Positions 1 to 10,165 of a stretch of DNA of 64,000 nucleotides are shown here, in pieces. The DNA lies in assembly GCF_039621855.1 (NCBI RefSeq), contig NZ_CP155071.1, positions 2,666,001-2,730,000 of the forward strand. Reading direction: 5' to 3'. This DNA comes from Erwinia sp. HDF1-3R (GTDB lineage Bacteria > Pseudomonadota > Gammaproteobacteria > Enterobacterales > Enterobacteriaceae). Position 1 is the first letter of the stretch; every line of letters begins with the position of its first letter. A program made the translations under genes and the position numbers. Below the pieces are notes generated by a model that saw only the letters and a program-made list of their open reading frames with translations, did not search any database and was not told the origin of the DNA.

Positions 1-234
1 CTGAGCATGGAAGACGTGCTGGAGATCCTGCGTATTCCACTGGCGGGCGTTATCCCGGAAGATCAGTCCGTGCTGCGTGCCTCCAACCAGGGCGAGCCGG
101 TCATTCTTGACGCTGAATCCGATGCGGGCAAAGCCTATGCCGATACCGTTGACCGTATTCTCGGTGAAGAACGCCCCTTCCGCTTCATTGAAGAAGAGAA
201 GAAGGGTTTCCTGAAACGCCTGTTTGGGGGATAA
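1..234 (+). CDS. minD: MinD septum-site ATPase, C-terminal part
   Basis: The window opens inside this gene and the reading frame is open from base 1. The 77 visible residues match the end of E. coli MinD, including the EDQSVLRASNQGEPVI stretch. The last residues (EEEKKGFLKRLFGG) form the amphipathic helix that lets ATP-bound MinD attach to the inner membrane. MinD recruits MinC to block FtsZ rings away from mid-cell and is released by MinE. The stop codon is three bases before the minE start, so the two genes are one operon, and minC is expected just upstream. The Walker motifs lie outside the window. Confidence 0.97.
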   Translation: MSMEDVLEILRIPLAGVIPEDQSVLRASNQGEPVILDAESDAGKAYADTVDRILGEERPFRFIEEEKKGFLKRLFGG

Positions 235-237
235 ACC

Positions 238-507
238 ATGGCCTTACTCGATTTCTTTTTATCCCGTAAAAAGAGCACAGCCAATATAGCCAAGGAGCGG
301 CTGCAGATTATCGTGGCAGAACGCAGGAGGGGCGATAGCGAGCCCCACTATCTGCCACAGCTGAAGAGGGATATTTTGGAAGTCATCTGCAGGTATGTGA
401 AGATCGATCCAGAGATGCTTAGCGTGAAGCTGGATCAGAAAGACGACGACATTTCGATTCTGGAGCTAAACGTGACGCTCCCGGAGGCAGAAGACGCCCC
501 GAAATGA
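238..507 (+). CDS. minE: MinE cell division topological specificity factor
   Basis: This 89-residue protein has the usual MinE length (E. coli 88). It starts [12 protein letters not shown], the membrane-targeting segment, followed by the MinD-binding region ([14 protein letters not shown]) and a C-terminal beta-rich dimerisation domain. MinE stimulates the MinD ATPase, drives pole-to-pole oscillation and so keeps division at mid-cell. The ATG is 3 bp after minD, as in other enterobacteria. A hairpin at 521-554 follows it and is shared with the convergent rnd. Confidence 0.97.
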   Translation: MALLDFFLSRKKSTANIAKERLQIIVAERRRGDSEPHYLPQLKRDILEVICRYVKIDPEMLSVKLDQKDDDISILELNVTLPEAEDAPK

Positions 508-520
508 GCCGCATCAGCGT

Positions 521-554
521 ATGGCTTTCCCCTGCGGGTTGCAGGGGAAACCAT
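521..554. terminator. Bidirectional hairpin between minE and rnd
   Basis: The arms TTTCCCCTGC (526-535) and GCAGGGGAAA (541-550) pair perfectly around a 5-base loop, and outer ATGG/CCAT extends the stem past one bulged base. It lies between two convergent genes and touches the rnd stop codon. There is no U-tract on either strand, so it may be a weak or Rho-assisted terminator. Confidence 0.55.
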
Positions 555-1681
555 CAGGCGTATTCAGCCTGCAGCAGCGCCATGATGTCGTTGCCTAACA
601 GCTGTCCCCGCCAGCCATCAATCAGCTCTGGCCTTATTTCCTGCGGCTTTATTTTCCAGTACCAGCTTAACAGCTGATTAATCTGACGACGTGAAGCCAG
701 CAGTTCCTGGCTGACGCCGTGTTGCTCAGCGGCCGCCACCACGAGCGATTTTAGCGCCTTGAATGCCGCTTTGTAGGCAGGATTGTCAATCAGGTTAACG
801 ATCGGCTCGGGTAGCTCGCTGTCATCAAAGGCATTTGCCTGCGCCACCATGCCCACCAATGCCCTGCCGTGAAAACGGATCTCCTGACCGGCCAGACCGA
901 GGTGATCGAGTTCGCCCAGCGACCCCGGCATAAAGCGCGCCACCTTCCACAGGTTCTCCTCGCGCACAACAAAGTTAACCGCCATATCCTTTTCGCGAGC
1001 CATGTCAAGCCGCCAGGCCGCCATCAAACGCAGCGCCGCCAGCTGGCGTGGACGCAGCTGCCAGGCATTGGTGATGTCACGGTAAGCCTCTTCAGGCGCA
1101 ACCACCACCTGTCGACGTCGGCACAGCAGCCCACACTCATCAAGCGCAGCGTCCAGCTTACCGGCGGCCCCGGCTTCGGCCATCAGCTTGTGGGCGATGG
1201 GCAGCAGATAGAACACATCGGCGGCGGCATACTGGCACTGCTTTTCCGTCAGCGGTCGCGCAATCCAGTCGGTGCGGGATTCACTTTTATCCAGTGCGAT
1301 GCCGGTAAAGGATTCAACAAGCGTGGCGAAGCCGCAGGACATCGGGCGTCCGGTAAAGGCAGCAAGTATTTGGGTATCAATCATCGGCGTGGGCAGAACG
1401 CCATACTCGTGCAAAAAGACTTCCAGGTCTTCGCTGCCAGCATGCAGGAACTTGATGACACCCTCGTCAAGCAGCAGGTCGCGAAACGGTGCCCACTCGG
1501 TAATAGGGAGAGGGTCAATAAGCGCGATGTGCTCCCCGTCATACAGTTGAATCAGCCCCAGCCGGGGATAATAGGTACGGGTCCGGACGAATTCGGTATC
1601 CAGCGCCAGCGCGGGGAACTGACGGGCAGTCTGACAAAGTTCAGCCAGCGCCTCGTTGGTGGTTATCATGGTGTAATTCAA
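554..1681 (-). CDS. rnd: Ribonuclease D
   Basis: RNase D is a 3'-5' exoribonuclease that matures tRNA and other small RNA 3' ends. The 375-residue product matches E. coli Rnd in length and sequence. The DEDD exonuclease domain is at the N-terminus (first Asp-Glu in ALDTEFVRTRTYYP, second block with DTQILAAF, third with YAAADVFYLLP), followed by HRDC domains. The start is TTG (1679-1681), giving MNYTMITT, which aligns with E. coli, where the start is also UUG. A T-run contributed by the fadD terminator lies about 44 nt upstream of the start. In E. coli a U-rich leader is reported to be needed for translation of this gene. Confidence 0.96.
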   Translation of the reverse strand: MNYTMITTNEALAELCQTARQFPALALDTEFVRTRTYYPRLGLIQLYDGEHIALIDPLPITEWAPFRDLLLDEGVIKFLHAGSEDLEVFLHEYGVLPTPMIDTQILAAFTGRPMSCGFATLVESFTGIALDKSESRTDWIARPLTEKQCQYAAADVFYLLPIAHKLMAEAGAAGKLDAALDECGLLCRRRQVVVAPEEAYRDITNAWQLRPRQLAALRLMAAWRLDMAREKDMAVNFVVREENLWKVARFMPGSLGELDHLGLAGQEIRFHGRALVGMVAQANAFDDSELPEPIVNLIDNPAYKAAFKALKSLVVAAAEQHGVSQELLASRRQINQLLSWYWKIKPQEIRPELIDGWRGQLLGNDIMALLQAEYA

Positions 1682-1724
1682 AACGATCCTCTCGCTGCGG
1701 CGTTCTGCGCCTCAGTGTCATCAC

Positions 1725-1749
1725 AAAAAAACGCCGGGAAACCCGGCGT
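1725..1749 (-). terminator. Intrinsic terminator of fadD
   Basis: On the minus strand an 8-bp perfect stem (ACGCCGGG/CCCGGCGT with a 3-base loop) is followed by seven T residues. It lies about 30 bp after the fadD stop and about 45 bp before rnd. The same U-run would form part of the rnd leader if transcription reads through. Confidence 0.85.
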
Positions 1750-1780
1750 GATAGCGTTTATCGGCGGTGTTGTCACCTCG

Positions 1781-3463
1781 TCAGGATGCTTTCGCTATCC
1801 TGATTGCCTCATCGCGGAGTTCGCGCCGCAGGATTTTCCCCACGTTACTCTTGGGCAGCTCAGTGCGAAATTCGACGATTTTGGGAATTTTATACCCGGT
1901 AAGATGTTTTTTGCAGTGGATAATCAGCTCCTCCTGGGTAAGAGAGGGATCTTTTTTTACCACACAGATTTTTACCGTTTCACCCGCGGCCTCATTGGGC
2001 ACGCCGACGGCGGCGGCTTCCCTGACCTTTGGGTGCAGCATCAGCACATCTTCGATTTCATTAGGATAAACGTTAAACCCTGAAACCAGAATCATATCTT
2101 TCTTGCGATCGACGATGCGGATAAAACCTTCGGCGTCAACGGTAACAATATCTCCGCTGTGAAGCCATCCATTTTTGAGCACCTCATCGGTGGCCTCCGG
2201 CTTCTGCCAGTATCCCTGCATCACCTGGGGGCCTTTGATGCACAGTTCACCTGCTTCACCTGCGGCGACTTCATTACCCTGCTCATCCACCAGGCGGATG
2301 TCCGTTGACGGCACCGGCAGCCCGATACTGCCGCTGTGGTAGCGAATATCGTAGGGATTGACAGAGACCAGCGGCGCGCATTCGGTCAGGCCGTATCCCT
2401 CAAGCAAATAGTGTCCGGTCAGTTTCTCCCAGCGCTCGGCGACCGCCTTCTGCACTGACATTCCCCCACCTGCCGACAAGCTCAGGCTGGAGAAATCCAG
2501 CTTTTGGAAATCACTGTCGTTCAATAACGCATTAAACAGGGTATTCACCCCGGTAATGGCGGTGAAGCGCGTTTTAGCCAGCTCCCGCACCAGTCCGGGA
2601 ATATCCCGGGGATTGGTGATTAACAGGTTTGCACCGCCCAGCTCGATAAACAACAGGCAGTTCACCGTAAGCGCAAATATATGGTAAAGCGGCAGCGCGG
2701 TGACGACCGTTTCCTTCCCGTCTTTCAGCAGAGAACCATAGGTTGCCCGGGTTTGCTCCAGATTCGCCTGCATATTACGGTGGCTCAGCATCGCCCCTTT
2801 GGCAACGCCGGTGGTGCCGCCGGTATATTGCAGAAAGGCCAGATCGTCGTTAACGATGTCCGGTCGCACATACTGCATCCGGTAACCTTTATGCAGCGCA
2901 CTGCGAAATGAGATAGCGTCCGGAAGATGATATTTAGGCACCAGACGCTTGATGTATTTGACCACAAAATTAACCAGCGTCCCTTTGGCGGGCGAAAGCT
3001 GATCGCCCAGGCGGGTAAGGATCACATGTTTAACCTGGGTTTTCTCAACCACTTTTTCCAGCGTATGGGCAAAGTTCGACACAATCACAATAGCGCTGGC
3101 ACCGCTGTCGTTAAGCTGGTGCTCAAGCTCGCGCGGCGTGTAGAGGGGATTGACGTTAACCACCACCATCCCTGCGCGCAGGATGCCAAACAGGGCAATC
3201 GGATATTGCAGCAGGTTCGGCATCATCAGCGCCACCCTGTCGCCCTGTTTCAGCCCCAGCCCTTCCTGTAGCCAGGCGGCAAAAGCCCGGCTGCGCTCCT
3301 CGAGCTTACGAAAGGTCATCACCTGCCCCATATTGATAAAGGCGGGCTGATCGGCGTAGCGTTTTACCGCCTCTTCAAAGAGGTCAATAAGGGATGTATA
3401 GCGATCGGCACTGATCTCCGCAGGCACATCGGCGGGATAGCGTTTTAACCAAATCTTGTTCAA
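1781..3463 (-). CDS. fadD: Long-chain fatty acid-CoA ligase
   Basis: FadD activates exogenous fatty acids to acyl-CoA at the inner membrane, coupled to FadL uptake and feeding beta-oxidation. The protein has the ANL-superfamily motifs in order: P-loop [12 protein letters not shown], the linker YGLTE, GWLHSGD, and the C-terminal catalytic lysine in [16 protein letters not shown] place the start at TTG 3461-3463 ([14 protein letters not shown]), giving 560 residues as in E. coli, which also uses TTG. AGGAGG lies about 8 bases upstream. The frame stays open another 11 codons to 3496, but that extension includes the Shine-Dalgarno region and is not conserved. Confidence 0.96.
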   Translation of the reverse strand: MNKIWLKRYPADVPAEISADRYTSLIDLFEEAVKRYADQPAFINMGQVMTFRKLEERSRAFAAWLQEGLGLKQGDRVALMMPNLLQYPIALFGILRAGMVVVNVNPLYTPRELEHQLNDSGASAIVIVSNFAHTLEKVVEKTQVKHVILTRLGDQLSPAKGTLVNFVVKYIKRLVPKYHLPDAISFRSALHKGYRMQYVRPDIVNDDLAFLQYTGGTTGVAKGAMLSHRNMQANLEQTRATYGSLLKDGKETVVTALPLYHIFALTVNCLLFIELGGANLLITNPRDIPGLVRELAKTRFTAITGVNTLFNALLNDSDFQKLDFSSLSLSAGGGMSVQKAVAERWEKLTGHYLLEGYGLTECAPLVSVNPYDIRYHSGSIGLPVPSTDIRLVDEQGNEVAAGEAGELCIKGPQVMQGYWQKPEATDEVLKNGWLHSGDIVTVDAEGFIRIVDRKKDMILVSGFNVYPNEIEDVLMLHPKVREAAAVGVPNEAAGETVKICVVKKDPSLTQEELIIHCKKHLTGYKIPKIVEFRTELPKSNVGKILRRELRDEAIRIAKAS

Positions 3464-3616
3464 ATAAGTTCCTCCTGAACACGTGATATTTTCCATCGCA
3501 CCCTCAGCTCGTCGCGTTTGTTAACATTATTTTAACTCAGCGTACCAGTTTGATTACTTCTCCGTTATGAGGTTGCGAAGCCCATCACTAAAAACATTTT
3601 CATTCAGAAAAAATAT

Positions 3617-3656
3617 AAAAAAATGACCCGCCAGCGGAAAGACAGCCAGCGGGTCA
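3617..3656 (-). terminator. Terminator after yeaY
   Basis: The arms TGACCCGC (3624-3631) and GCGGGTCA (3649-3656) form an 8-bp stem. On the minus strand it is followed by seven T residues. It lies just after the yeaY stop and closes the tsaB-yeaY unit. Confidence 0.8.
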
Positions 3657-3677
3657 CGTTGATTATTTTCTACCGGG

Positions 3678-4274
3678 CTACTCAGTCAGGATGGTCTGTA
3701 CCTGCGCCGGGCCCTGATTAAAGTAGCCGAACGGCGGCGGTCCCCAGTAGCCACCGGAGTGACGTCCACGTGGCGGGCCATACCAGATCCACGGATCAAG
3801 CGGCTGCGGCGGCGAGACCACCTGCTGCGTCAGGTGCCAGCGCTGGTAGCCGGTCACGCTCACCACCACGAAGTTATAGGCAGCCTGCCCAATCACACCC
3901 TTTTCGGTGCCCTTAATCGGACCGACAACGGTGACCATTTGATTATTAAAATCAACCGGATCGACAAAGCCGCTGATGTCCGCATAAATACGCCCAACAG
4001 AGGCACTGCCTAATATCGGCCGGGCGGTATCATCCAGCCGCATAGCGGCAATTTCCAGCCGGGTGCTGCCGTTTTGGTTTATCACCTTCACCACCCGGCC
4101 GCCAAAGCGTGACTCCTGACCGACAAACAGCTGAGGCGCACTCATCACGCGCGTTAAATCCTGCTGGGGCGTAGCCGACGTGCCTTTTACTGAGTCCGGT
4201 ATGCTTACGCAGCCGAAAAGCAGCATACTGACAAGTAATATACTGCCCGTCTGTACCAAAAATCGTTTACGCAT
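3678..4274 (-). CDS. yeaY: Slp-family outer membrane lipoprotein YeaY
   Basis: This 198-residue lipoprotein begins with a charged n-region (MRKR), a hydrophobic stretch and a lipobox ending LFGC at Cys22. The +2 residue is Val, so an outer-membrane location is predicted. The body carries the Slp/YeaY block [20 protein letters not shown] and the family ending AQVQTILTE. The start ATG (4272-4274) has GGAG about 6 bases upstream; the 20-codon extension to 4334 is not conserved and overlaps the end of tsaB. Slp proteins are linked to stationary phase or starvation in E. coli, and the exact role is unknown. It follows tsaB by 56 bp. Confidence 0.9.
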   Translation of the reverse strand: MRKRFLVQTGSILLVSMLLFGCVSIPDSVKGTSATPQQDLTRVMSAPQLFVGQESRFGGRVVKVINQNGSTRLEIAAMRLDDTARPILGSASVGRIYADISGFVDPVDFNNQMVTVVGPIKGTEKGVIGQAAYNFVVVSVTGYQRWHLTQQVVSPPQPLDPWIWYGPPRGRHSGGYWGPPPFGYFNQGPAQVQTILTE

Positions 4275-4330
4275 AGTGTTCTCCGAGATACCGTTCCTTT
4301 TGACTCCGGGCGCGTTAATTAGTTGCCAAC

Positions 4331-5032
4331 TCACTCACGCCCCGGCAACTTTTTCCATGCGACTTCATTACGCAGGTAGGTGGGTTCCGCCAGCTCAACC
4401 GCCACGGTCCTGCCCTGCTTAAGCGCCAGCGCGGCCAGGGGCAGCATATCCTCCGCCTGCGGAAGCTCGACCCCGGTCATCTGTAAATCAAGGTGAGCAC
4501 TTTCTGCCAGCTGCGGCCAGGCCTTCCAGCCTGTCCCCACCAGCGCCCAGCACCCGGTGAGCCGGGACATTCTCTCCTGCGCCGCCTCGGGGTTTAGCAC
4601 CGCTTCGCTGTCGTCTCCCTGCCAGATACCCTGCTCGTCCCGCTGATATTCTGCCCAGTAGACCTCGCCCATTCTGGCATCAATCGCTGCCAGAACGCGG
4701 GTGGCACCCTGGCGGCGCCATGCGCCTTCCGCCATGGTTTTCAGCGTCGACACGCCAATCATCGGCAGTTCCGCGCCCAGTGCCAGCCCCTGGGCGATGC
4801 CGATGCCGATGCGCACGCCGGTGAAGCTGCCCGGCCCCTGACCAAATGCCAGTGCATCCAGTTCGGTCAGCGCCGTATTGCCCTGCTGGAGGATCGCCTG
4901 CACCATCGGCAGTATGCGCTGGGTGTGTTCGCGGGCGCAAAGCTCAAACTGGGCGGTGACCTTCTGGTCGTGAAGCAGCGCCACGGAGCAGGCCTCCGTG
5001 GCCGTATCAATGGCTAAAATTCGCGTGGACAT
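4331..5032 (-). CDS. tsaB: tRNA N6-threonylcarbamoyladenosine biosynthesis protein TsaB
   Basis: TsaB is the non-catalytic partner that binds TsaD and TsaE to transfer threonylcarbamoyl to A37 of ANN-decoding tRNAs. The 233-residue product carries the ASKHA-fold landmarks [15 protein letters not shown] at the N-terminus and [15 protein letters not shown] near residue 70. I chose ATG 5030-5032 because AGAGG ends five bases upstream. The GTG two codons earlier abuts the same AGAGG and is a poorer start. It is followed by yeaY on the same strand. Confidence 0.95.
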   Translation of the reverse strand: MSTRILAIDTATEACSVALLHDQKVTAQFELCAREHTQRILPMVQAILQQGNTALTELDALAFGQGPGSFTGVRIGIGIAQGLALGAELPMIGVSTLKTMAEGAWRRQGATRVLAAIDARMGEVYWAEYQRDEQGIWQGDDSEAVLNPEAAQERMSRLTGCWALVGTGWKAWPQLAESAHLDLQMTGVELPQAEDMLPLAALALKQGRTVAVELAEPTYLRNEVAWKKLPGRE

Positions 5033-5163
5033 ACTCACCTCTGGCGGGGAAAATTTTCGGCGCGCAGCATAGCATACTGCGCAATAATTTACTGCCGGAC
5101 TTCCGGCTTAAATCAGGTCTTTGCCGACGATATGGCTATGCGTCCAGCTTAAGGACGCTGCGG

Positions 5164-7068
5164 CTAAGCGTCCGGCTTAAGAAAGGCCACTGCCTGCTGA
5201 ATATCACGCGTGCGCGGCGTCGGCGGCAGGCTGTTAAGGAACACCGCACCATAGGGGCGCATAACCAGCCGGTTATCACAGATAACCAGTACTCCGCGAT
5301 CGTCAACGTCACGGATCAGGCGGCCCACGCCCTGCTTGAGAGTGATCACTGCGTCCGGCAGCTGGACGTCATCAAAGGGTTCGCCGCCCCGCAGTTTACA
5401 ATCTTCCATTCTCGCCTTAAGTAGCGGATCGTCGGGCGAGGTAAACGGCAGTTTATCAATGATCACCAGCGACAGCACATCCCCGCGCACGTCGACGCCC
5501 TCCCAGAAGCTACTGGTGGCCACCAGCAGCGCGTTCCCCGCCGCGATAAACTGTTTCAGCAGTTGCCCTTTGCTGGTTTCCCCCTGTAACAGAACCGGCA
5601 GGGTCAGCAGCGATCGGAACTGCGCCGCCAAATCGCGCATCATTTTATGGGAAGTACAGAGAAAAAAGCAGCGTCCGTTATTGGCTTCAATCAGCGGCAG
5701 CAGCATACGCGCCATTCGGCTGGCGCTGTCAGGCTGGTTAGGTGACGGCAGATTTCTCGGCACGCAGAGCAGTGCCTGACTGGCGAAATCAAACGGGCTG
5801 GTGAGGATCAACGTCTCGGCCTGGCTGACGCCCAGCCTCTCCACGAAGTGGGTCATCTGCTCATTTACCGCCAGCGTCGCCGAGGTAAATATCCAGGTCG
5901 CCGGGCGCTCGTCCATCACTTCGCGAAAGCGATCGGAGACGGAAAGCGGCGTCAGCGCCAGCACAAAGTGACGGGAGTTACACTCATACCAGTAGCTAAA
6001 GCCGGGCTGTGAGACATCTTTCAGCCGCTTAAGACGGCCGCGATAGAGTGCCGCACGCTCGAAAGCCGCATCCAGCAGCGCCGAACGGCCAAGCGACATT
6101 TTCGCCACGTCATAGCAGAGTTCGAGCGCATCATCGAGCAGCGTCAGGGCGCGCTGGATATTGGCATCGCTGAGGAGATCGCGCAGGTTGCCGCGAAAGC
6201 CCGGATCGCCAAGCGCCAGACGGAAATCCTGTGCACACTGCGCCAGACGGTCCGCCGATTTTTGCAGCTGCTGCGCATCACGGACCTCGGTGCGGTAAGC
6301 AATGCTGATGTCTTTAGCCAGGTCGAGCAGCTGCTTGCTTGAGAGCTGCTGCCCAAAATACTGGCTGGCGATATCCGGCACCTGATGCGCTTCGTCGAAG
6401 ATCATGACGTCAGCATCGGGAATAAGCTCGGCGAATCCGCTCTCTTTCACCACCATGTCAGCGAGGAAGAGATGATGGTTTACCACCACGATATCCGCAT
6501 CCATCGCTTTGCGGCGCGCCTTCACCACAAAGCACTCCTGATACAGCGGGCAGTCGCTGCCCAGGCAGTTATCATTGGTGCTGGTCACCAGCGGCCATAC
6601 CGTGCTGTCCTCGGCCACGCCGCCGCAGGTGCTGATATCACCGTCCAGGGTTTCTGACGACCAGCCGCGCAGGTGGACCAGGTCGCTCATCGCCTGCGCC
6701 ACCAGCTCACCGCCAGCCATCGACTGCTGTTCAAGGCGCTCCAGGCAGAGATAGTTTGAGCGCCCCTTAAGCAGCGCGAGGGAGCCTTTATACTTAAGCG
6801 CCCGTGCAACGGTGGGAAGATCGCGACTGTAGAGCTGATCCTGCAGCGCCTTTGAGCCGGTTGAGATAATCACCTTTTTGCCGGAGCGGAGCGCCGGTGC
6901 CAGGTAGGCAAACGTTTTACCCGTGCCGGTTCCCGCTTCAACCACCAGCTCGCGCTTATTTTCGATAGCCTGAGCCACCGCTTCTGCCATCTGGCGCTGC
7001 GGTTCACGCGGTTTAAAACCCGGAATAGCCAGCGCCAGCGCGCCGTCTGCTGCAAAATCGTCTGCCAC
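5164..7068 (-). CDS. yoaA: ATP-dependent DNA helicase YoaA (XPD/DinG family)
   Basis: YoaA is an iron-sulfur superfamily 2 helicase which, in E. coli, works with the HolC subunit of DNA polymerase III in repair of stalled forks. The 634-residue protein has Walker A AGTGTGKT near residue 45, DEAH near 225, and four cysteines for a 4Fe-4S cluster (YLCLERL, STCGG, NCLGSDCP). Motif VI reads QGVGRLIRD near residue 580. The start is GTG (7066-7068), aligning with the E. coli N-terminus. The gene is divergent from yoaB. The repeated TCCGGCTTAAG just after it (5140-5180) has no obvious function. Confidence 0.95.
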   Translation of the reverse strand: MADDFAADGALALAIPGFKPREPQRQMAEAVAQAIENKRELVVEAGTGTGKTFAYLAPALRSGKKVIISTGSKALQDQLYSRDLPTVARALKYKGSLALLKGRSNYLCLERLEQQSMAGGELVAQAMSDLVHLRGWSSETLDGDISTCGGVAEDSTVWPLVTSTNDNCLGSDCPLYQECFVVKARRKAMDADIVVVNHHLFLADMVVKESGFAELIPDADVMIFDEAHQVPDIASQYFGQQLSSKQLLDLAKDISIAYRTEVRDAQQLQKSADRLAQCAQDFRLALGDPGFRGNLRDLLSDANIQRALTLLDDALELCYDVAKMSLGRSALLDAAFERAALYRGRLKRLKDVSQPGFSYWYECNSRHFVLALTPLSVSDRFREVMDERPATWIFTSATLAVNEQMTHFVERLGVSQAETLILTSPFDFASQALLCVPRNLPSPNQPDSASRMARMLLPLIEANNGRCFFLCTSHKMMRDLAAQFRSLLTLPVLLQGETSKGQLLKQFIAAGNALLVATSSFWEGVDVRGDVLSLVIIDKLPFTSPDDPLLKARMEDCKLRGGEPFDDVQLPDAVITLKQGVGRLIRDVDDRGVLVICDNRLVMRPYGAVFLNSLPPTPRTRDIQQAVAFLKPDA

Positions 7069-7202
7069 ACACCCTCACCACCTGTAAGAAAACACTGTAA
7101 TTATGTCAGTATCCGCCCTGCCACTCCACCCTTTAGGTGACAGCAGCAATAAAACTGTGGCAGGCTGGCTGCAAATTTGTACTGCTATAAATGAGGGAAG
7201 TC

Positions 7203-7547
7203 ATGAGCATTGAACGTCTGGATCCAGAACACCGCATGTCGGAAGCGGTTATCCATAACGATACTATCTACTACACCAGCGTACCGGAGAACCTTGATGA
7301 GGATGCGCACGCGCAAACGGCCAACGCGCTGGCGGTAATTGACCGGGTACTGGCCCGCGTAGGGTCGGATAAGAGCCGCATTCTGGATGCGACTATTTTT
7401 CTGGTGGAAAAAGAAGATTTCGCCGCGATGAATCGCGCATGGGATGCCTGGGTTTCACCGGGGAATGCGCCGGTTCGCTGCACCGTTCAGGCCAACCTGA
7501 TGAACCCCAAATATCGGGTCGAGATAAAAATCATCGCCGCAAAATAA
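7203..7547 (+). CDS. yoaB: RidA-family protein YoaB
   Basis: This 114-residue protein belongs to the Rid/YjgF family, whose members hydrolyse reactive enamine/imine intermediates. YoaB itself belongs to a less studied subgroup. The family block APVRCTVQANLMNPKYRVEIK is present, with the conserved Arg that binds the substrate carboxylate in RidA. The start ATG 7203 has GAGGGA about 5-7 bases before it; the ATG 12 bases upstream lacks a site. It is divergent from yoaA. E. coli yoaC, which follows here, is absent. Confidence 0.93.
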   Translation: MSIERLDPEHRMSEAVIHNDTIYYTSVPENLDEDAHAQTANALAVIDRVLARVGSDKSRILDATIFLVEKEDFAAMNRAWDAWVSPGNAPVRCTVQANLMNPKYRVEIKIIAAK

Positions 7548-7675
7548 TCGTTATTAGCCGATCGTTGGCGTTGGACGTTGCAGCCAGCGCGTTCCGGGTG
7601 GCGTAGCACGTCGCCACCCTCTGTCAACGATGACGTAACGCCAAAATAAACGTTATCACCTCTCAGAAAGCAGAA

Positions 7676-7933
7676 TTACTCCTCATACTCCTCTTCATCG
7701 TCATCCCCGTAATCGTCATTATCCTGATTGCGTTGATCCTCGTTTTCGTCGTCGTCATCCTCTTCGTCATCAAAGCGGGCCGTTATCATATCGCCCGTAT
7801 GATTTTCACGGATCTCAGCCGCTACCAGCTGTATCGCCTGCCCGCTGCTCATACCCTCTGACATCAGTTGCTGAATGCGCTCTACCGCCTGCTGCTGCTG
7901 GTCGTACGAAAGCGCTGGTAATCCCGTAATCAT
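7676..7933 (-). CDS. yoaH: UPF0181 protein YoaH with long acidic tail
   Basis: Residues 1-55 match E. coli YoaH ([34 protein letters not shown]), a UPF0181 protein of unknown function. E. coli YoaH stops at 59 residues with a short acidic end. Here the protein is 85 residues and ends in about 30 residues that are nearly all Asp, Glu, Asn or Gln. The start ATG 7931-7933 has GGAGTGG upstream. The tail coding repeats GAT/GAA and could have grown by slippage. It is divergent from pabB. Confidence 0.88.
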   Translation of the reverse strand: MITGLPALSYDQQQQAVERIQQLMSEGMSSGQAIQLVAAEIRENHTGDMITARFDDEEDDDDENEDQRNQDNDDYGDDDEEEYEE

Positions 7934-8044
7934 ATCCACTCCAGTAAAAATCGCGTAGCCCGTCTGCGCGTAACAAACAGATGTCAGCATTAAAAAAATA
8001 TGTCAGGCTTGTACTCTGTCCTGGTCAAGGCCTGCTAAATTATC

Positions 8045-9406
8045 ATGCCAGTTGTTTATCATTCTTTGAAGTATACGCCTGAAGCGCTTTTGAATCTGTT
8101 TAACTGTGTAGCCCAGCAGCCCTGGTCGATGCTGCTACACTCCGGCTTTGCCGATCACCATGATAATCGCTTTGATATTATGGTGTCCGATCCGCGTATT
8201 ACCCTGACGACGCGTGGCGAAGTGACCACCATTGAGAGCGATGATGCGTCAGAGCAGAGTAAAGACGATCCCTTGACGCTGCTGGACCGGGTCATGGCGC
8301 AAACCGGCCTGAGTGCGCCTTCGCATCCTGACCTGCCCTTTCAGGGCGGCGCGCTCGGACTGTTTGGCTACGATCTTGGCCGCAGATTTGAATCGCTCCC
8401 CCAGCAGGCAGAGCAGGACTTAACCACGCCCGATATGGCATCAGGCCTCTATGACTGGGCGCTGATTGCGGATCATCATCTCAAGGCACTGACGCTGGTG
8501 GTTCAGGGCGATGCTGATAAGCGCCTGGCGTGGCTTAACGCCCTGACGCCGCCCGGCATCGATCCGTTCCGGTTAACCGACCGCTGGCAGTCAAATATGA
8601 CGCGCGAAGCCTACGGTGAAAAGTTCCGCCGCGTACAGCAGTGGATCCAGGCTGGAGACTGCTATCAGGTTAATCTCGCCCAGCGTTTTAGCGCCCGCTA
8701 CACGGGTGACGAGTGGCAGGCGTTCAGGGAGCTAACCCGGGAAAATCGCGCGCCCTTCAGCGCATTTATCCGCCTGCCTGAAAGCGCGATTATCAGTCTC
8801 TCTCCTGAACGCTTTCTTAAAATCGTCGGCCGTGAGATCGAAACCCGTCCTATTAAAGGCACGCTTCCTCGCCTGAGCGATCCCGTCGCCGATCGCCTGC
8901 AGGCAGAAAAGCTGGCGGCATCGGCAAAAGACCGGGCGGAAAACCTGATGATTGTCGATTTGCTGCGTAACGACATCGGCCGCGTAGCCGTTCCGGGTAG
9001 CGTACGCGTTCCCGAGCTGTTTGTGGTTGAGCCATTCCCGGCGGTGCACCACCTGGTCAGTACGGTTACCGCGGAGCTGAAGGCGCCGCTAACGCCCTGC
9101 GACCTGCTGCGCGCCTGCTTTCCCGGCGGTTCCATCACCGGCGCGCCAAAAGTCCGTGCGATGGAGATTATTGATGAGCTGGAACCGCACCGTCGCAATG
9201 CCTGGTGCGGCACTATTGGCTATATCAGCTTCTGCGGCAGAATGGATACCAGCATAACCATCCGCACGCTGACTGCTGAGCAGGGGCAGATTCACTGTAC
9301 CGCCGGTGGCGGTATCGTCGCCGACAGCGAAGAGCAGGCGGAGTATCAGGAAACCTTTGATAAGGTCAGCCGGATCCTGCCCTGCCTGGACACCGCCAAT
9401 GTCTGA
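8045..9406 (+). CDS. pabB: Aminodeoxychorismate synthase component 1
   Basis: PabB converts chorismate plus ammonia (from PabA) to 4-amino-4-deoxychorismate, the first step to p-aminobenzoate and folate. The 453-residue chain has the N-terminal anthranilate-synthase-I-like domain and the chorismate-binding domain. The latter holds the PIKGT motif near residue 270, whose Lys forms the covalent intermediate in PabB, plus [23 protein letters not shown] and [10 protein letters not shown]. Its final eight bases overlap the nudL start, implying translational coupling, as in E. coli. Confidence 0.96.
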   Translation: MPVVYHSLKYTPEALLNLFNCVAQQPWSMLLHSGFADHHDNRFDIMVSDPRITLTTRGEVTTIESDDASEQSKDDPLTLLDRVMAQTGLSAPSHPDLPFQGGALGLFGYDLGRRFESLPQQAEQDLTTPDMASGLYDWALIADHHLKALTLVVQGDADKRLAWLNALTPPGIDPFRLTDRWQSNMTREAYGEKFRRVQQWIQAGDCYQVNLAQRFSARYTGDEWQAFRELTRENRAPFSAFIRLPESAIISLSPERFLKIVGREIETRPIKGTLPRLSDPVADRLQAEKLAASAKDRAENLMIVDLLRNDIGRVAVPGSVRVPELFVVEPFPAVHHLVSTVTAELKAPLTPCDLLRACFPGGSITGAPKVRAMEIIDELEPHRRNAWCGTIGYISFCGRMDTSITIRTLTAEQGQIHCTAGGGIVADSEEQAEYQETFDKVSRILPCLDTANV

Positions 9407-10031
9407 CGGTCCACTGACGCTTGAGCAGTTTATCAGCCGCTTTGTGCTGCAACCCCCGCAGCCTGATGCGGGCCCGCTGCCACTGCGCCGGGCGGCGGTG
9501 CTGGTGCCGATTATTGCGCGTCCCCGCCCCTCGTTACTCCTGACGCGGCGGGCCGCGACATTGCGTAAACATGCGGGTCAGGTAGCCTTTCCCGGCGGCA
9601 TGGTGGATGAGGCGGATAGCTCCCTTATTTTTACCGCGCTGCGTGAAGCATACGAAGAAGTGGCGATCCCCCCCGCTGCCGTGCGGGTAGTGGGCGTTCT
9701 CCCCGCCGTGACCAGCAGTACGGGCTTTCAGGTCACGCCGGTGGTGGGGATCCTGCCCGATACGCTAAAGTGGTGTCCGAATGAGGATGAGGTTGAATCG
9801 GTATTTGAAATGCCGCTACAGGAGGCCCTGCGTTTAGGGCGCTATACGCCGCTGGATATCCATCGTCGGGGTGTGCAGCACCGCGTATGGCTCTCCTGGT
9901 TTGATGAGTATTTTATCTGGGGAATGACCGCAGGGATTTTACGCCAGCTCAGCCTGCAGGTATCGGCAGAGCGGCCACTCACGGCTTCACCGACAGAAAA
10001 CCTGCCTGGCGTACGACTGCCACTATTTTAA
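9399..10031 (+). CDS. nudL: Nudix hydrolase NudL (predicted CoA pyrophosphatase)
   Basis: The product is 210 residues (E. coli NudL 192). It has the UPF0035 signature [20 protein letters not shown] just before the Nudix box, which reads [17 protein letters not shown]. Relatives with that pairing hydrolyse coenzyme A. The ATG at 9399 lies inside the last codons of pabB, an 8-bp overlap, and aligns with the E. coli start. Upstream in-frame ATGs lie within pabB and are ignored. Confidence 0.93.
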   Translation: MSDGPLTLEQFISRFVLQPPQPDAGPLPLRRAAVLVPIIARPRPSLLLTRRAATLRKHAGQVAFPGGMVDEADSSLIFTALREAYEEVAIPPAAVRVVGVLPAVTSSTGFQVTPVVGILPDTLKWCPNEDEVESVFEMPLQEALRLGRYTPLDIHRRGVQHRVWLSWFDEYFIWGMTAGILRQLSLQVSAERPLTASPTENLPGVRLPLF

Positions 10032-10165
10032 ACCAACTTTTTACCGTTTCTTCCGGTCAAATCACTTCACAAATGCCCTGAATCATTTATATTGCAGCGC
10101 CAGACAGCAGTAGTCAGCCTCATCAGCATTCCGTTCCGACGGCCTGCGGCCCTCAAGGAGTTTTT

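Noticed and set aside
869-2083. 404-codon plus-strand frame across rnd and fadD
   Set aside because: It is antisense to two well-conserved genes and has no similarity or composition of its own.
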